This document shows positions 38,716-41,367 of a stretch of 41,367 bases of DNA, one piece after another (position 1 is the first letter of the stretch; each line of letters opens with the position of its first letter). The stretch comes from Piscibacillus salipiscarius JCM 13188 (GTDB lineage: Bacteria; Bacillota; Bacilli; Bacillales; Alkalibacillaceae): the NCBI RefSeq assembly GCF_001311865.1, contig NZ_BBCD01000026.1:1-41367 (forward strand), given 5' to 3'. The notes under the pieces were generated by a model. The model made no database searches. It worked only from the letters and a program-made list of their open reading frames with translations, and was not told the DNA's origin. The position numbers and the translations under genes are program-made.

Positions 38716-40540
38716 ATGGCAGAAACGATGAAGGCAAAGAGCCCTCATTTAAAGAGATTTCGTTACACTCAAGATATTCCAGTTGATAAGCCTTTTAACT
38801 GGCAGCAACTTGTAAGATTACTTAAATACGTTAAGCCGTATGCAAAAACAGTACTGCCAATTGCGGTTATTGCTATGCTTATCTCGACAGTGGTAAGGCT
38901 TGCAGTACCGATCATTATTGGTACTTATATTGTTGATCAGGTATTACCAAGTGGAGATTATAATTTACTCATACAATTTGTAATTGGTATAGCGGTTATG
39001 TATTTATTAAGCTATATTGGAAATGCCGTAAGAATTAAATATGTCAATATATTAGGTCAGAACGTCGTATATGATTTAAGACATCATTTGTTTTCGCATG
39101 TACAAAGACTTTCAAATCGGTTTTTCGATAATCGTTCAGCAGGAAGTATCATTGTGAGAATTATGAATGATATTAACTCACTGCAAGAATTATTTACAAA
39201 TGGGATTATTAACTTATTAATGGATATTATCACATTGATCAGTATTGTGGTCATTTTACTTGTGATTAGTCCTAAGCTGGCATTAGCGTGATGGTCATTA
39301 TCCCAATCATGTTCTATATTTCAACTAAACTTAGAAAAAACATTCGTCGTTCATGGCAACAAGTACGAATTCAGCAATCTCGTGTTAATTCACACTTAAA
39401 CGAGAGCATTCAAGGTGTAAGAATCACCCAATCATTCTCACAAGAGGATAATAATACTGAATACTTCCATGGTGTTAATGAGGAAACCTTCCAAAGCTGG
39501 AATGTAGCAACTAGAAAAAGTGCTATGTTTAGACCGTTTGTTGAAATGAGTAACGCTTTTGGAACGATTATTCTTGTTGCTTATGGTTCATATTTAATTA
39601 TTAATGATCCTGCTGTAACGCTAGGTGTATTTATCTCATTTACGTTCTTTATCGGTATGTTTTGGGAACCAATTTCAAGGTTGGGCCAAATGTATAATCA
39701 ATTACTAATGGCCATGTCAGCATCTGAACGTATCTTTGAATTTTTAGATGAACAACCGAATGTTAAAGAAAAAGAAAATGCCATTGAACTAGATGATATT
39801 AAAGGACACATAGTGTTTGATCAAGTTCAGTTCTCTTATGATGAAGACAGAATTGCTCTTCATGAAATCTCTTTAGAGATGAAGCCAGGTCAAACCGTTG
39901 CTTTAGTTGGACACACAGGGTCAGGTAAATCTACAATTGCTAATTTAATAAACCGTTTCTATGATCCCACTAAAGGGGCCGTTAAAATTGATGGTGTTGA
40001 TTTACGGGATGTTAAATTAGATGGTTTAAGACAAAATATTAGTGTCGTTTTACAAGATACTTTTATTTTCTCAGGAACGATTATGGAAAATATTAGATTC
40101 GGTAGACCTGATGCTTCCGATGAAGAAGTTATCGAAGCTGCCAAAGTTGTTGGTGCTGATGATTTATTCAAAGATTAGCTGATGGCTATGAAACAGAGGT
40201 AGAAGAAAGAGGGAATATTCTATCAGCCGGTGAAAGACAGTTATTATCATTTGCTCGGGCATTGTTAGCAAATCCGAAAATCATAATCTTAGATGAAGCT
40301 ACAGCAAGTATTGATACAGAAACAGAAGTTAAGATTCAAAATGCACTTAAGAAATTGTTAAAAGGGCGTACAGCAATCATTATTGCCCACAGACTATCAA
40401 CGATACGTGACTCTGATAACATTATTGTGTTAGAACATGGACGTATTTTAGAGCAAGGAGACCATGATGAACTGATGAAAAAACAGGGAGAGTATTATGG
40501 TTTAGTTAAATCGCAATTCCAAATGCTCGATCAGCTTTAA
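38716..40540 (+). CDS. ABC exporter half-transporter with the catalytic ATPase site (two frameshifts)
   Basis: An N-terminal extension of about 35 aa precedes six helices and an ATPase domain, about 607 aa. Walker [11 protein letters not shown] and Walker [13 protein letters not shown] are canonical with Glu present, whereas the signature reads LSAGERQ, a weakened form. The two halves are therefore complementary: this Walker site plus the partner's LSGGQ make the working site. It starts 13 nt after the partner's stop with AAGGGGGG. Shifts lie near 39286 and 40172. The exported substrate is unknown; drugs, lipids or peptides are typical. Confidence 0.9.
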
Positions 40541-40541
40541 A

Positions 40542-40583
40542 ACAAGACGCAACCGTGGTAATACGCGGTTGTGTCTTGTGAAT
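40542..40583 (+). terminator. Terminator after the ABC operon
   Basis: ACAAGACGCAACCG (40542-40555) pairs with CGGTTGTGTCTTGT (40566-40579) with one G-T wobble. A weak T run (GAATTTT) follows. It starts right after the stop codon. Confidence 0.8.
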
Positions 40584-40685
40584 TTTATGCATTTATATAA
40601 TAAAAATTCAGATCAATAATTTAGATACAAACCAATGGAAATATGGTAGACTTGTTGTCAGATATAGCTTTAGGAGGAACAAAAT

Positions 40686-41354
40686 ATGAGTAAGTTATAT
40701 GGTGTCATTGGCTTAGGTCGTTTCGGTGGAAGTATTTGCAAGGAACTGAGTAAAGAAGGTAAAGAGGTTCTTGCTTTAGACCTAGATGAAGATAAAGTGA
40801 ATGAATACAAAGAGATCGCTTCAGATTCAGTGATTGCTGATTCTACAGATGAAATGGCTTTAAAAGAATTAGGCTTTAGAAACATAGATCATGTGATTGT
40901 AGCTATTGGTGATAATATTCATGCAAGTATTTTAACGACATTACTTTTAAGAGAAATTGGTGTCAAACGAATTACTGTAAAAGCTCAAAACGATTATCAT
41001 GAGAAAATCTTAGAAAAGATTGGCGCTGATGATATTGTTCACCCTGAACGTGACATGGGAAAACGAATTGCCCATAGTATTATCTCAAGTAATGTGTTAG
41101 ATTATCTTGAGTTATCAGATGAATACAGCGTCGTTGAGATTAAAGCAGGGGAGAAAATGCAAGGTAAGACATTAATGGAGTTAGATATTCGGGCTAAGTT
41201 TGGGTGTAACGTTGTTGCGATAAAGCGCGGAAAAGAAATTAATGTATCTCCAATGGCGAATGAGAAAATTTTATATGATGATGTACTAATAATTATCGGT
41301 GCAGATAAAGATATATCAAGGTTTGAGAAAGCACTTGTAATTGAAGATGATTAA
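40686..41354 (+). CDS. ktrC: KtrC/KtrA-type RCK regulatory subunit of K+ uptake
   Basis: An unbroken 222-aa protein. The N-terminal RCK domain (about 1-130) has a Rossmann loop, IGLGRFGGS, with Asp at the end of strand 2 (LALDLDE) for NAD/ATP-type nucleotides. A TrkA-C domain follows (about 135-220), the part that binds c-di-AMP in characterised KtrA and KtrC proteins. It gates the KtrB/KtrD pore, here probably the protein of 18189-19562. AGGAGGAAC precedes the ATG at 40686. The gene stands alone, and the window ends 13 nt after its stop. Confidence 0.93.
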   Translation: MSKLYGVIGLGRFGGSICKELSKEGKEVLALDLDEDKVNEYKEIASDSVIADSTDEMALKELGFRNIDHVIVAIGDNIHASILTTLLLREIGVKRITVKAQNDYHEKILEKIGADDIVHPERDMGKRIAHSIISSNVLDYLELSDEYSVVEIKAGEKMQGKTLMELDIRAKFGCNVVAIKRGKEINVSPMANEKILYDDVLIIIGADKDISRFEKALVIEDD

Positions 41355-41367
41355 TATAAGAAAAAAC

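Noticed and set aside
1..41367. CRISPR array, tRNA or rRNA genes, prophage or replication origin
   Set aside because: No regularly spaced repeats, cloverleaf or conserved rRNA segments, and no phage structural or replication genes were seen.

Overview
The window is low-GC DNA whose gene set and order resemble the yko/ykr/yku/ykw part of the Bacillus subtilis chromosome. It carries relatives of YkwD, YkoG-YkoH-YkoI, SipT, PatA, YkuE, YkuF/FadH, YkuL/DarB, DapH, YkuR, KtrC and KtrD. A Spo0E-like phosphatase and a YjcZ-type tiny membrane protein point to a spore former. A BCCT osmolyte transporter, two Ktr potassium-channel subunits and many acidic proteins fit a (moderately) halophilic or alkaliphilic Bacillaceae member. 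The genus cannot be fixed from the sequence alone.

Layout. 1-2.97 kb: a Gfo/Idh/MocA oxidoreductase, a YkwD-like CAP lipoprotein, a GC-rich repeat bounded by inverted repeats, then DCC-family and CXXC-ribbon membrane genes on the minus strand. 3.0-8.4 kb: an OmpR-type response regulator and kinase with a three-domain PepSY protein, an IS3-family element, and a second PepSY protein with repeats in its promoter. 8.5-10.1 kb: a 47-aa basic peptide, a zinc-finger peptide plus glutathione peroxidase, and an anchored protein of unknown function. 10.2-17.5 kb: a membrane-anchored penicillin-acylase-family enzyme, a BCCT transporter, a chemoreceptor without an obvious sensor domain, and an MFS exporter. 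17.6-21.6 kb: a YwpF-like gene, KtrD, and a PAS-GGDEF-EAL protein 18 nt after KtrD. 21.6-24.3 kb (minus): a Gly-Asn-repeat peptide, an S1C protease and a zinc-ribbon/TPR-like partner. 24.4-26.3 kb: small genes (27-aa peptide, DUF1659, DUF2922, YvrJ), signal peptidase I and a Spo0E-like regulator. 26.3-34.6 kb: PatA, a ZIP metal transporter, two small membrane proteins, a Sco protein, YkuE, FadH, hemolysin III, DarB, DapH and YkuR. 34.6-35.3 kb: a repeat/IS-remnant island. 35.3-41.4 kb: CoA-disulfide reductase, a heterodimeric ABC exporter and KtrC.

Links between genes. PatA, DapH and YkuR cover three steps of the N-acetyl branch of diaminopimelate/lysine synthesis. KtrC and KtrD are the two halves of one K+ channel, and KtrC and DarB belong to families that bind c-di-AMP. 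The PAS-GGDEF-EAL protein may place c-di-GMP turnover in the KtrD transcript.

The dominant technical feature is about fifty single-base frameshifts, mostly in homopolymers. They hit almost every long gene, including universally useful ones, and spare most short genes. The best reading is uncorrected sequencing indels rather than gene decay, so each broken gene is given here as one CDS with the shift positions stated.
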